Positions 31,399 through 39,520 of a stretch of DNA of 64,000 nt are shown in pieces. A program made the position numbers and the translations under genes. Below the pieces are notes generated by a model that searched no databases, was not told the origin of the DNA, and saw only the letters and a list, made by a program, of their open reading frames with translations. Source of the stretch: Neomelitea salexigens DSM 19753. Lineage in GTDB: Bacteria > Pseudomonadota > Gammaproteobacteria > Pseudomonadales > Spongiibacteraceae. Each line of letters opens with the position of its first letter. Within the stretch, counting starts at the first letter, position 1. The stretch is taken from NCBI RefSeq assembly GCF_000422345.1, contig NZ_AULP01000004.1:62001-126000 (forward strand). The letters run 5' to 3'.

Positions 31399-31884
31399 AT
31401 GACAATCCCCCCATCGCTTGCTCAGTTGCGCTGGATCGCGCTCGGCGTCACATCATTCGGTTTTGCGCTATTCTCCTCTCTCTGTTTGGGGTTTTCGCTA
31501 CCACCAAATAGTGAGCCGCCGCACAGCGCTAATGTCACTCCAAACTTCACGACACCGCCTGTTAAGCTACCTCTGGCACACGGCAAAGCAGTGTCTTTTG
31601 GCATAAAAGACTGCAAGGTATACCGGCTGGCAGACGCCGGGGGCGCGTCACCGGGCTGGACACTGCTATTCAAACCCGCCCCGTATTTTTTGCCGCAACA
31701 ATGCGTAAGAGAACAACTCGCCTTTGACGGCAAGTACATTCAAATTGAAATCGGCACCCAAGCATTGGGTGCAGGAGGGTGCTGCACGACGTACGCGGCC
31801 TACCGCAGTCAGGATGGGGAAAATTGGCAGATTCGACGCTCTACATCGACTGAGAAATGGCAAACACTCGGCACGCCAAAATAA
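31399..31884 (+). CDS. Hypothetical protein with one N-terminal membrane segment
   Basis: I do not recognise this 161-residue product. A hydrophobic stretch at about 11-32 (RWIALGVTSFGFALFSSL) is a membrane anchor or signal sequence, followed by a proline-rich linker and a domain with Cys residues (GIKDCKVYRL, PQQCVRE, GAGGCCTTY) that could form disulfides in the periplasm. GAGG lies about 11 nt upstream of the ATG. It follows a 264-bp stretch after tRNA-Ser in which I see no gene. It lies convergent with the LprI-like gene. Confidence 0.6.
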   Translation: MTIPPSLAQLRWIALGVTSFGFALFSSLCLGFSLPPNSEPPHSANVTPNFTTPPVKLPLAHGKAVSFGIKDCKVYRLADAGGASPGWTLLFKPAPYFLPQQCVREQLAFDGKYIQIEIGTQALGAGGCCTTYAAYRSQDGENWQIRRSTSTEKWQTLGTPK

Positions 31885-31907
31885 GGTTGACCGACATCAG
31901 CCTCTTA

Positions 31908-32288
31908 TCACTGCACTTCGTAGAGCTCCTGCAGTTGGCGCACCCGCTCGTTAGTGAGGTCTGTCATGCAACTAAGTTCGTCCACGTGCCGGGAGCTACC
32001 CCCACTCATTAACCGAAAGACCGCTGCACAATGTTGATCCCGATAATTCTGCCAAGCAGCTTGGCCCTGAACTAGGCTGTGCTTAATATCCTCACGCTCG
32101 ACCAAAAAATCCTCAAAGCCGTTATCGTCAATTTTCGCCTGAATCAATGTCAGGGTGCTGGCCAGACTCGACTCAGCAACATCAAACGCCGCCTGGGACA
32201 CACAATACTCTTTCGGGAAATCACAAATAGGCTCGGCATAACATGCCATTCCCAGCATCAATACGACTGCGATCGCACTATATTTCAT
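31908..32288 (-). CDS. LprI-like (DUF1311) secreted protein
   Basis: Encodes 126 residues. A signal peptide (about 1-18, ending ACYA-E) precedes a helical domain with the DUF1311/LprI pattern: AWQNYRDQHC, then a late Cys and LTNERVRQLQELY. Members are periplasmic; one mycobacterial member inhibits lysozyme, but most are uncharacterised. Two cysteine pairs could form disulfides. It stands alone. Confidence 0.75.
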   Translation of the reverse strand: MKYSAIAVVLMLGMACYAEPICDFPKEYCVSQAAFDVAESSLASTLTLIQAKIDDNGFEDFLVEREDIKHSLVQGQAAWQNYRDQHCAAVFRLMSGGSSRHVDELSCMTDLTNERVRQLQELYEVQ

Positions 32289-32511
32289 CCACCAACCTCT
32301 TCCCTTTACGCAGCCCAGACTGAGCGATTACCGACCAAGCGCCTTTTCAACTATCCGGACGTTCTCTCGCGACAGACGACCGACAGCGACGCGAGCATTG
32401 TTTGACGCTACCATAGCAAACGAATGTGGTTTCGAGCATCACTACCATTGCCAGCGATTGGGCAGAGCAGTTAACGCCAAGCCTCGACACGCGTAACCAA
32501 GGGAATCACCA

Positions 32512-32934
32512 ATGATTTCGAGTGAAGGACAAAGGCCCGTCAGCTTAACGGCATCATACCTTCATCAACTCTTTCCTGCGGCCATTACTACGGCGGTGTT
32601 CGCGGCGGTTGCCCATGCGGGTCTCGTAGCCATCGCCGCACGATCGATCGGGCTGGAGCTGCTCTATATAGCCGGGCTCAGTTTTGTGGTTGCACTAGTC
32701 CCGGCCTTGGCTGGCGGGGCCATTTTACTGCTGATTTGCGGCATATTCGCCCTGCGGCTACCGGCATCGCTATTGTTGTTTTTTGTCGCCATTCAAGCCG
32801 TGGCCATCGAGCTAGAAATGTTGTTTTTTGAAGGCGGGTTTAACGAAATTTCCTGGCAGTATGGGCTTATCACGGTTCCCGCCTCAGTAGTCGCATGGTA
32901 CCGCTCGGTTTACTACGCTCACAAAAACGCATGA
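32512..32934 (+). CDS. Hypothetical membrane protein
   Basis: A 140-residue product that I do not recognise. Hydrophobic stretches around 22-43, 47-77 and 80-103, plus a shorter one near 115-130, predict three or four membrane helices. The upstream 220 bp and downstream 290 bp hold no other gene that I can support. Confidence 0.55.
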   Translation: MISSEGQRPVSLTASYLHQLFPAAITTAVFAAVAHAGLVAIAARSIGLELLYIAGLSFVVALVPALAGGAILLLICGIFALRLPASLLLFFVAIQAVAIELEMLFFEGGFNEISWQYGLITVPASVVAWYRSVYYAHKNA

Positions 32935-33226
32935 AAACTGGTTTGTGCCAACAGTCCAGCAACAGTGGCCTGATATTCATACCCTCGCGGCAGCGGACTA
33001 GCTGGATGAAGAAAACGTTCAGTAATGTACTATTCGACAACATTTGAGCGGCTTTTCAATGGCTTACCAAACCAATAAGCCAGTCCCGTCACAGACATCG
33101 CACGGATTTCCTCCCTCCTCGCCTCGAATCACTATCAAGTACAAAAATAGCTGCGTTTCGAGTTTCCAAAGTCATGTCTAGTGCGTATCATTTGGTGAGA
33201 TGGTGCTTTTAACAACGGAGTCAATC

Positions 33227-33895
33227 ATGCAAGAAAAAGCGGTTTTTCAGTCCACTACCACGGCCCCCGCCGTTGAGGTTAGTAAGGTTCTGCGCAACAC
33301 CTATATGTTGCTGGGGCTAACCCTGCTCAATAGTGCGCTGTTTTCCGGTTTGGCAATGGCTATGGAACTGGGGCGCGGCGCAGCCTTGGGTCTGTCACTT
33401 GGCGGTCTGGTAATGCTGTTTGTTGTCAATGCCACGGCAAACTCCGGCAAGGGCCTGGTTGCAACCTTTGTGTTTACTGCGCTTATGGGTGCCGCACTGG
33501 GTCCTATGCTCAGCGCCTATCTGGCACTTCCCAATGGCCCTGAGCTGGTAATGCAAGCCCTAGGCGGCACAGCGCTGGTGTTTTTCGGCCTGTCAGCCTA
33601 TGCACTGACCACTCGCAAGGACTTCTCCTTCCTTGGCGGATTCCTAATGGTCGGCCTGCTAGTGGTCGTCGTGGCGAGTATTGCCAACATTTTCTTCCAG
33701 GTGCCGGCGGCATCTTTAGCGATATCGGCAGCAGCCGTTTTCATTATGTCTGGCCTGATCCTGTTTGATACCAGCCGTATTATCCACGGCGGTGAAACAA
33801 ACTATATCCGCGCCACCGTTGCGCTGTACCTGGATATCTACAACCTATTCGTCCACTTGCTGCACCTACTGGGTGTATTCAGCGGCGACGATTAA
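33227..33895 (+). CDS. yccA: Bax inhibitor-1 / YccA family membrane protein
   Basis: Encodes 222 residues with seven predicted membrane helices and the family C-terminal pattern FDTSRIIHGGETNYIRATVALYLDIYNLF. YccA is a substrate and modulator of the FtsH protease. I chose the ATG at 33227 because ACGGAG lies 6 nt upstream; an in-frame ATG 27 bp earlier lacks a site. The order yccA-tusDCB is conserved in Pseudomonas. Confidence 0.92.
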   Translation: MQEKAVFQSTTTAPAVEVSKVLRNTYMLLGLTLLNSALFSGLAMAMELGRGAALGLSLGGLVMLFVVNATANSGKGLVATFVFTALMGAALGPMLSAYLALPNGPELVMQALGGTALVFFGLSAYALTTRKDFSFLGGFLMVGLLVVVVASIANIFFQVPAASLAISAAAVFIMSGLILFDTSRIIHGGETNYIRATVALYLDIYNLFVHLLHLLGVFSGDD

Positions 33896-33905
33896 GTCCT
33901 GTTTC

Positions 33906-33927
33906 GGCCCCACTTTCAGGTGGGGCC
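33906..33927 (+). terminator. Hairpin after yccA, possible terminator
   Basis: Perfect 8-bp stem GGCCCCAC/GTGGGGCC with a 6-nt loop, followed by TTATCTC, a weak U-run. It may attenuate rather than end transcription into tusDCB. Confidence 0.55.
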
Positions 33928-33960
33928 TTATCTCTACTCAGCAACGAACCCTCCTTTACT

Positions 33961-34305
33961 ATGCGCTTTGCCATTATGCTCAACGGTGTCAACGCAAAGG
34001 GCAATACCCCTCACGCTATCGGCTTCTGTGAAGCACTGCTGGCTGCAGGCCATGAGTTAGGCTGTATTTTTTTCAGTGGTGAGAGCGTTGCACTGGCAAT
34101 GACCGCCCCCAACTCGGCCGCAGAGCTAGAACGCTGGCAAGCCATCGCTGAGCGCGCGGGTATCGAACTCAGCCTTTGCAGCAATAGCGCCAATGCACGA
34201 GGATTGACGCCCGAGAAGCTACCTAAACATTGTGCGATTGCCGGGTTGGCCTACTGGCTCGAGCAAGATGGCCGTGCACAACGCAGTCTGCGATTTTCGG
34301 GGTAG
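33961..34305 (+). CDS. tusD: Sulfurtransferase complex subunit TusD
   Basis: Encodes 114 residues of the DsrE/TusD fold. The N-terminal strand and loop are FAIMLNGVNAKGNTPHAI, and the active cysteine is in LCSNSANARG. TusD accepts sulfur from TusA in the relay for 2-thiouridine at tRNA position 34. It is the first gene of tusDCB. Confidence 0.92.
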   Translation: MRFAIMLNGVNAKGNTPHAIGFCEALLAAGHELGCIFFSGESVALAMTAPNSAAELERWQAIAERAGIELSLCSNSANARGLTPEKLPKHCAIAGLAYWLEQDGRAQRSLRFSG

Positions 34306-34308
34306 GCC

Positions 34309-34599
34309 ATGCTGCTACTAGTGAGCCAAAATCACGCACTTCAACACGCTTGCGACTTGGCACTCACTGCCCTCGTATTTGGCCAGGACGTGCAGCTCGT
34401 TTTGTGGCCTGATGTTTTGGCTTCGCTCACCGCAAATCCGCCGCTTTGCTCCCAACTAGAAGAATTCGGCATCGCCCGGCTTTACACCATAGGCTCCACT
34501 GCCGCGACAACCAAGGCGAACGGAATTGAGGTAATAGCACTGAACGATTCGGCGCTGCAAACCCGTATTGCCAGCGAAAAGAAGGCACTTAGCTTTTGA
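34309..34599 (+). CDS. tusC: Sulfurtransferase complex subunit TusC
   Basis: Encodes 96 residues of the DsrF/TusC type, recognised from its position between tusD and tusB, its size and the DLALTALVFGQDVQLVLW segment. It lacks an obvious catalytic cysteine, as expected for this structural subunit. The start lies 3 nt after the tusD stop. Confidence 0.85.
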   Translation: MLLLVSQNHALQHACDLALTALVFGQDVQLVLWPDVLASLTANPPLCSQLEEFGIARLYTIGSTAATTKANGIEVIALNDSALQTRIASEKKALSF

Positions 34600-34838
34600 C
34601 CACGCTACACCTATTACAGGCTAACGACAGCCTAGAACGCGCCCTACCGTGCATTGCCTGCGGTGATGTCGTGGTTTATCTGAACGCTCTCGCGGCACAA
34701 CACGCGCAATCTATCGGCCGTGATAGCGCGCAAGGACATTATCAACTCGGCGATCAAGGCCACTCAGAGGCAGTAGTCATCAACTATTCACAACTCGTTA
34801 GCCTGTGCACCCGGTACAGACACTGCCTCAGCTGGTAA
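34596..34838 (+). CDS. tusB: Sulfurtransferase complex subunit TusB
   Basis: Encodes 80 residues of the DsrH/TusB type (TLHLLQANDSLERALPCI). It starts with TTG overlapping the tusC stop (TTGA), so translation is coupled. The next expected gene, tusE, is missing; only 75 bp separate it from the TrpD2-like gene. Confidence 0.85.
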   Translation: MTTLHLLQANDSLERALPCIACGDVVVYLNALAAQHAQSIGRDSAQGHYQLGDQGHSEAVVINYSQLVSLCTRYRHCLSW

Positions 34839-34913
34839 AATCACTACTCTGTGCAACCACCATCTGGGCGGTTCCGACGCCATGAGCGTAAGCCCTGAAA
34901 ACAAAGGCCTATT

Positions 34914-35897
34914 ATGACTGAACACCCCTTCGCACAATATGTGCGAATTCTTGGGAAGGGTAAATCTGGCTCCCGCTCTTTGACTCTGGAAGAAGCACGC
35001 AGCGCCATGACCATGCTTCTGAATGGTGATGTGGAAGACGTCCAGCTCGGCGCGTTTTTGATGCTGCTGCGAGTGAAAGAAGAAAGCCCAGAGGAGCTCG
35101 CAGGTTTCGTCCACGCGGTGCGCGACAGTCTATCTTTACCAGGACTTTCCGTAGACTTGGATTGGGCAAGTTATGCCGGCAAGCGGCGCCAACAAGCCTG
35201 GTATTTGCTGGCTGCACTGGCGCTGGCCGACAGCGGCGTTCGCACCGTGATGCACGGTGCAGCTGGCCATACTGCAGGCCGTGCCTACAGCGAGCAACTT
35301 TTACGGGAACTCGGTGAGCCAGTGGTAGAAGACCTCTCAGAATGTGCGGCGGCACTTGAACAAGGTAATTTCTGTTACCTGCCGTTGAGTTTATTCTGCC
35401 CAGGCCTGCAACGGATGATGGAGATGCGCCAACTGTTTGGACTGCGCTCCCCTGTCCATAGCCTCGCCAGGCTAATCAACCCCTTCGCCGCGCCCCACTC
35501 CCTGCAAAGTATTTTTCACCCAGCCTATAGCGACAGCCACCAACAGGCTGCCGCGCTACTCCAGCAACCGCACGCTGCGGTATTTAAGGGCGAGGCCGGC
35601 GAGGCCGAGCGCAAGCCGGAGGCTATCTGCAAGGTGAAAACGGTACACAACGGCGTACTGGGCGAGCAAGAGTGGCCAAAACTGCTCGACGGCCGTCAAA
35701 CCTGGCAAACCGAGCTCAGCAGCCAGTGCCTTCGCGAAGCCTGGTGTGAAGATAACATCAGTGAATACGGCAGGTATGCCGTATTAGGCAGCATTGCCAT
35801 TGCCGTGCAACTTCGCACTCCCCAACTTGATATCGATGCGGCCTACGCAAAAGCCACCGAGATCTGGTCTGCGCGCAATCGTAGCCGTTTAGGATAA
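34914..35897 (+). CDS. ybiB: TrpD2/YbiB-type DNA-binding protein (phosphoribosyltransferase-like)
   Basis: Encodes 327 residues resembling anthranilate phosphoribosyltransferase: an N-terminal helical region (SLTLEEARSAMTMLLNGDVEDVQLGAFLMLLRVKEE) and a glycosyltransferase family 3 fold with VMHGAAGHTAG. YbiB/TrpD2 members lack tryptophan-pathway activity and bind nucleic acid non-specifically in E. coli, where they respond to DNA damage. It is followed by trmA after 8 bp, suggesting one operon. Confidence 0.82.
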   Translation: MTEHPFAQYVRILGKGKSGSRSLTLEEARSAMTMLLNGDVEDVQLGAFLMLLRVKEESPEELAGFVHAVRDSLSLPGLSVDLDWASYAGKRRQQAWYLLAALALADSGVRTVMHGAAGHTAGRAYSEQLLRELGEPVVEDLSECAAALEQGNFCYLPLSLFCPGLQRMMEMRQLFGLRSPVHSLARLINPFAAPHSLQSIFHPAYSDSHQQAAALLQQPHAAVFKGEAGEAERKPEAICKVKTVHNGVLGEQEWPKLLDGRQTWQTELSSQCLREAWCEDNISEYGRYAVLGSIAIAVQLRTPQLDIDAAYAKATEIWSARNRSRLG

Positions 35898-35905
35898 CCA
35901 CCAAT

Positions 35906-36997
35906 ATGACCAGCCAGTTCATTCAGCCCGAGCAGTACCAACGCTTGTTAGACGAAAAAGTGAGCGCTTGTCGCAACCTGTTTGGCGATCTCGGCCTCCC
36001 CTCTCCCGAGGTTTTTCCTTCTTCCCCCAAGCACTACCGCATGCGTGCAGAATTTCGTGTGTGGCATGACAATGACGACCTGTTCTATGCCATGTTCGAC
36101 CCCAACGACCCCAAGGTACCGCTGCGTGTCGATGACTTCCCGGTGGCCAGCGAGGCGATCTGCAAGCTGATGCCCGTGCTACGCTCCAAGCTCATCAGTG
36201 CAACGGTGCTGCGCCACCGCCTGTTTCAGATCGAATTTCTAAGCACCCTCAGCGGCGACATGCTAGTCAGCCTCATTTACCACCGACGGCTTGACGATGC
36301 GTGGCAGACGGCTGCCACGGCGTTAGCGGAGCAGCTTGGCATCAGTATTATCGGCCGCAGCCGAAAACAGAAGTGTGTTATCGGTCAGGACTATGTGGAA
36401 GAGACCCTTCCAATCGGCAATAGCCAATACCACTATCGCCAATACGAGGGCGGCTTTACGCAACCCAATGCGCAAGTGAATTGCAAGATGATCGAGTGGG
36501 CCATCGCGCATGCCGAAGGCTACGAAAAACGAGATCTGCTGGAGCTCTACTGCGGCAACGGTAACTTCACTGCCCCACTTTCACGCAGCTTTCGCAAAGT
36601 TTTGGCCACAGAAATATCCAAAACCTCAGTAAAAGCCGCCAGGGAAAACTTCGCCCACAACGGCCTGGACAACATCGATATTCTGCGCATGTCGAGTGAG
36701 GAGTTTACCAGCGCACTCAATGGTGAACGGCAGTTTCGGCGAATGGAAGGGAAAGAACTCGCCGACTACGATATTGGCTGCGTACTCGTCGACCCTCCCA
36801 GGGCGGGGCTCGATGCCGGTACGCGCGAGCTCATAGCGCGGTTTGAACGCATTATCTACATTTCATGCAACCCGCAGACATTGCACAGAGACGTAGAGCA
36901 ATTACGCGGCACGCATCACACAATCGCCTTCGCGCTGTTTGACCAGTTCCCCTACACTGACCACATGGAATGCGGCGTTATTCTGCAAAGACAGTAA
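35906..36997 (+). CDS. trmA: tRNA (uracil-54-C5)-methyltransferase TrmA
   Basis: Encodes 363 residues. It has the RNA-binding N-terminal part ([19 protein letters not shown]), the SAM motif [23 protein letters not shown] and the catalytic cysteine in YISCNPQTL. It makes ribothymidine at position 54 of tRNA. It lacks the TRAM domain and iron-sulfur cysteines of RlmD, so TrmA is the better assignment. Confidence 0.95.
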   Translation: MTSQFIQPEQYQRLLDEKVSACRNLFGDLGLPSPEVFPSSPKHYRMRAEFRVWHDNDDLFYAMFDPNDPKVPLRVDDFPVASEAICKLMPVLRSKLISATVLRHRLFQIEFLSTLSGDMLVSLIYHRRLDDAWQTAATALAEQLGISIIGRSRKQKCVIGQDYVEETLPIGNSQYHYRQYEGGFTQPNAQVNCKMIEWAIAHAEGYEKRDLLELYCGNGNFTAPLSRSFRKVLATEISKTSVKAARENFAHNGLDNIDILRMSSEEFTSALNGERQFRRMEGKELADYDIGCVLVDPPRAGLDAGTRELIARFERIIYISCNPQTLHRDVEQLRGTHHTIAFALFDQFPYTDHMECGVILQRQ

Positions 36998-37032
36998 CGC
37001 CGTCAATAATAGCAACAAGGATTCTGACAACT

Positions 37033-37314
37033 ATGACCGTCAAACTGACAGATAAAGAAATCGCCGATGCATTGAAACAGCTGCCTCACTGGCAATTAGA
37101 AGGCGAAAAGCTCACTCGCCAGCTGGAGTTCGATCATTTTGTCGACGCCTTCGCCTTTATGACACGCGTCGCCCTCCGAGCGGAAAAAATTGATCATCAC
37201 CCCGATTGGAGCAACAGCTACAACCGCGTCGATATTGCCCTGACCAGCCACGACGCCGGCGGCCTTACCGCCCGCGACCTTGCCTTGGCGGCCGCTATCG
37301 ACAAAGAAGTCTAG
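37033..37314 (+). CDS. phhB: Pterin-4a-carbinolamine dehydratase
   Basis: Encodes 93 residues. The family signature is clear: [20 protein letters not shown] followed by [17 protein letters not shown]. It dehydrates 4a-hydroxytetrahydrobiopterin and recycles the cofactor of phenylalanine hydroxylase. No phhA is near. I chose the ATG at 37033, with AAGGA 11 nt upstream; the frame extends into trmA but without a start site. It is convergent with the next gene, 2 bp away. Confidence 0.92.
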   Translation: MTVKLTDKEIADALKQLPHWQLEGEKLTRQLEFDHFVDAFAFMTRVALRAEKIDHHPDWSNSYNRVDIALTSHDAGGLTARDLALAAAIDKEV

Positions 37315-37316
37315 GT

Positions 37317-38150
37317 TTACAATACGTGAACGCCGGCCTCGATAAGACGGCGGCTTAAATATTCATCCAGCGCATCGAGGTCCTCTGGATGAATATCGAT
37401 CACTGTCATGCCGCGTTGCGCGCAAATCTCGGCACGTGCCATTCTGGCAGACAGCACATCAGGGTGCTCAGCCCCGCCCCACACCTCCAGGCAAAGCTGG
37501 TATTCCGGTAGAAAAAAGTCGACATCGCCTGCCGTTGGCGCGGCTAAGGGCTGAGCACTGGCGTAGCGCAAACCGGCAAAGTACAGCCAATTGGCAACCT
37601 GGCGGTGAGCATCGCTACTGCACTGACGGCCATCAGCGCTGCGACACTCGCTCAGTAAATCATCACCGCGCTGACTGCGTCGGTGGATCTCACGTAACGG
37701 TGGATGCGCCAACATATCTTCGGGCCACATCACATAACTTTGGCCGCTCTGCGGACTATCGCAGGTTTGCCCGCCCAATGCCTGACCACTGCCACTCGCC
37801 TCCCAGCCACGGCGGCCTGAGACAATATAACCGAGCGCGCACAACAGCCGGTTTGTCTGCCTAGCGGAAATACCCAGCGGTTTGCCAAGCTCTGCCGCCG
37901 ACAGCAAACGCTGACTCTCCATGGCTTGAAACAGGCGGTGTTCGATAATTGCCGGCGGCCAAACAATATAACGCCCATAGCGCTTACTGTTTACGTAACG
38001 CCCACCTTCAAATTCACCCTTTGCGGTCAGCGCCCAACCATCGTCAATTTTCCGTATCCAGCCATAGTCCTTTAACGTGGCAAACAGCTGCTGCACGGGC
38101 AGCTCCAGCTGACGCGCCAAGGCCGAGGTCGACAAGCCGTCCTGACTCAC
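37317..38150 (-). CDS. Duplicated winged-helix modules plus PD-(D/E)XK-like nuclease domain
   Basis: I do not recognise a named family for this 277-residue protein. Residues 6-73 and 82-151 look like two copies of one module: each starts with LSTSALA/LSAAELG, has a helix-turn-helix-like run, a GW before a GG, and ends in YIVWPPAIIEH or YVMWPEDMLAH. Such winged-helix repeats resemble phage antirepressor C-terminal domains. Residues 178-270 resemble a nuclease fold: Asp211 in DFFLPEYQL and Glu222 in LEVWGG, then VIDIHPEDL. The usual catalytic Lys is replaced by Trp. It follows the dUTPase gene by 3 bp, so the two are surely cotranscribed. Confidence 0.65.
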   Translation of the reverse strand: MSQDGLSTSALARQLELPVQQLFATLKDYGWIRKIDDGWALTAKGEFEGGRYVNSKRYGRYIVWPPAIIEHRLFQAMESQRLLSAAELGKPLGISARQTNRLLCALGYIVSGRRGWEASGSGQALGGQTCDSPQSGQSYVMWPEDMLAHPPLREIHRRSQRGDDLLSECRSADGRQCSSDAHRQVANWLYFAGLRYASAQPLAAPTAGDVDFFLPEYQLCLEVWGGAEHPDVLSARMARAEICAQRGMTVIDIHPEDLDALDEYLSRRLIEAGVHVL

Positions 38151-38153
38151 GAT

Positions 38154-38792
38154 CTACGCCCCCGGGTAACGCGCTGCCAGCGCCGCATAGACCTGTTCGG
38201 CAAAATCCGCCGCGTCGCTATCTAACTCAGTCAACACTTCCACCAGGTGGACATTATCTTCTTTGCCCGCCCAGGTTTTAATGTAGCTACCGTCTTTATA
38301 ACCGTGGTCTTGGCGGAAGAAATTCAAGACATTCTTGCCAACATATTGGCGATAGAGGGTGACAAAATCCAAACCGACAGCCAGCAGTAAATCCCTGAAT
38401 AGGGCCACCGAAAATGAACGACTAACCAAGCTGTGGCTGGCCAGCGCCTCCGTTGCGGTTAACACATCAGTCGACTTTTGCTCGCTATTCTCAAGCTCCG
38501 CAAGCATCTCTGCGGCAATAGCCTCGTGCGATTTTCCGGCGGTGAATAAGGCGCTCATACCGAAGTGCCAAATATCGACAACTTCCAGCTGAACCTGCTC
38601 GAGATCCGTGTCCTGTTTTTTCCACCACTTATATCCTTGGTGATCCATCAACTCACCGCACTCGATCCAAACAGCGCGGTACCACTCGTACTGCTGGTCG
38701 ATCCACTGCGGATGCACGCGCTGGTTCATCCGGTCTTGCATCGCAAGCATGGTACAAAAAGCCTGTTGTTGAACGTGAGTAGACACCAGCAT
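38154..38792 (-). CDS. All-alpha (dimeric) dUTP diphosphatase
   Basis: Encodes about 212 residues of the dimeric, all-helical dUTPase/MazG-like superfamily: MLAMQDRMNQRVHPQW, then ECGELMDHQGYKWWKK and EVVDIWHFGMSALF, which carry the metal-binding Glu/Asp residues. These enzymes hydrolyse dUTP to dUMP and are unrelated to the trimeric Dut. The start is uncertain: I use the ATG at 38792 from family alignment. ATGs at 38822 and 38819 are also in frame, and a CCCCG/CGGGG hairpin lies in between. Confidence 0.88.
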   Translation of the reverse strand: MLVSTHVQQQAFCTMLAMQDRMNQRVHPQWIDQQYEWYRAVWIECGELMDHQGYKWWKKQDTDLEQVQLEVVDIWHFGMSALFTAGKSHEAIAAEMLAELENSEQKSTDVLTATEALASHSLVSRSFSVALFRDLLLAVGLDFVTLYRQYVGKNVLNFFRQDHGYKDGSYIKTWAGKEDNVHLVEVLTELDSDAADFAEQVYAALAARYPGA

Positions 38793-38846
38793 TTCCCCGT
38801 AATTAAAAAACGGGGTCATCATAAACAATTGATGGGAAAAGAGCAC

Positions 38847-39086
38847 TTACGAAGCGGCTATGCAGCGCTCTCGAAATGTCTCTGAGGCATTAAGCAGGCG
38901 CCGCATCGTCGCACTGTCGAGGCTGGCGCGCTCGTCGCTCTCTACCAGAGGAAGGATGACCGCAGGGATCTGTGCGGCAAAATTTGCCGCATACACCAAG
39001 CGCCGCGGCTCTGACCAGATCATCACCGACGAACTGGGACCATGCATGGTGTAGCGCTTACTGCGCACTCGGTTAGGCTTCCACAT
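38847..39086 (-). CDS. Small hypothetical protein (79 aa)
   Basis: I do not recognise it. The N-terminus is basic (MWKPNRVRSKRY) and the rest is mainly helical with SDERASLDSATMRRLL. No signal peptide or membrane segment is clear. A perfect AGGAGG site precedes the ATG by a few nt, which makes it a likely real gene. It lies between another small unknown gene (8 bp upstream) and the dUTPase. Confidence 0.6.
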   Translation of the reverse strand: MWKPNRVRSKRYTMHGPSSSVMIWSEPRRLVYAANFAAQIPAVILPLVESDERASLDSATMRRLLNASETFRERCIAAS

Positions 39087-39094
39087 GAGGCCTC

Positions 39095-39430
39095 CTAGGC
39101 ACAGTCGCGCTTGTGTTGTGCGGGTTTGGACGAATCGAGCACGACTCGCACATTACGCCCACAGGCAAAATCAACCACCGGCAGGGGAATGTCATGAAGC
39201 AGCACTGCCACGGCCGCCTCTGGGAGATCCGGCAGGCAGAGCATGTCCTTGGGCTGTTCGCCCTGGGGGAAGAAGATCAGCAGGTCGTAAATGCTCGCCC
39301 ACCCATCCTCAACGGTTTTGTGCAACTCAAAGCAGGCGCCATCAATTACGCGAGGGAAAACATGATCCACACCCAAGTGGTTCACGTTTCCTTTATCGTC
39401 GTAACCAAGGAGATAACTGGCAATGAGCAT
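39095..39430 (-). CDS. Small hypothetical protein (111 aa)
   Basis: I do not recognise it. A globular cytoplasmic protein is predicted, beginning MLIASYLLGYDDKGNVNHLG, with LLIFFPQGEQPKDML in the middle. I chose the ATG at 39430, which has AGGAGGTCAA immediately upstream; the frame extends 33 bp further without a site. It is the first of four closely spaced minus-strand genes (39430-37317) and follows queF by 90 bp. Confidence 0.6.
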   Translation of the reverse strand: MLIASYLLGYDDKGNVNHLGVDHVFPRVIDGACFELHKTVEDGWASIYDLLIFFPQGEQPKDMLCLPDLPEAAVAVLLHDIPLPVVDFACGRNVRVVLDSSKPAQHKRDCA

Positions 39431-39520
39431 TTGACCTCCTGACAAGGCCTGTGGCAATGACAAGATTGTCGCTATTAGCCGCTAAAACCACTATCCGGTC
39501 ATTTACTTACCGGCCTAAGA

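Noticed and set aside
39431-39520. Terminator after queF
   Set aside because: A CCGGT/ACCGG inverted repeat is present but has a 9-nt loop and no adjacent U-run on the minus strand, so I do not call it; queF may read through into the four-gene unit.
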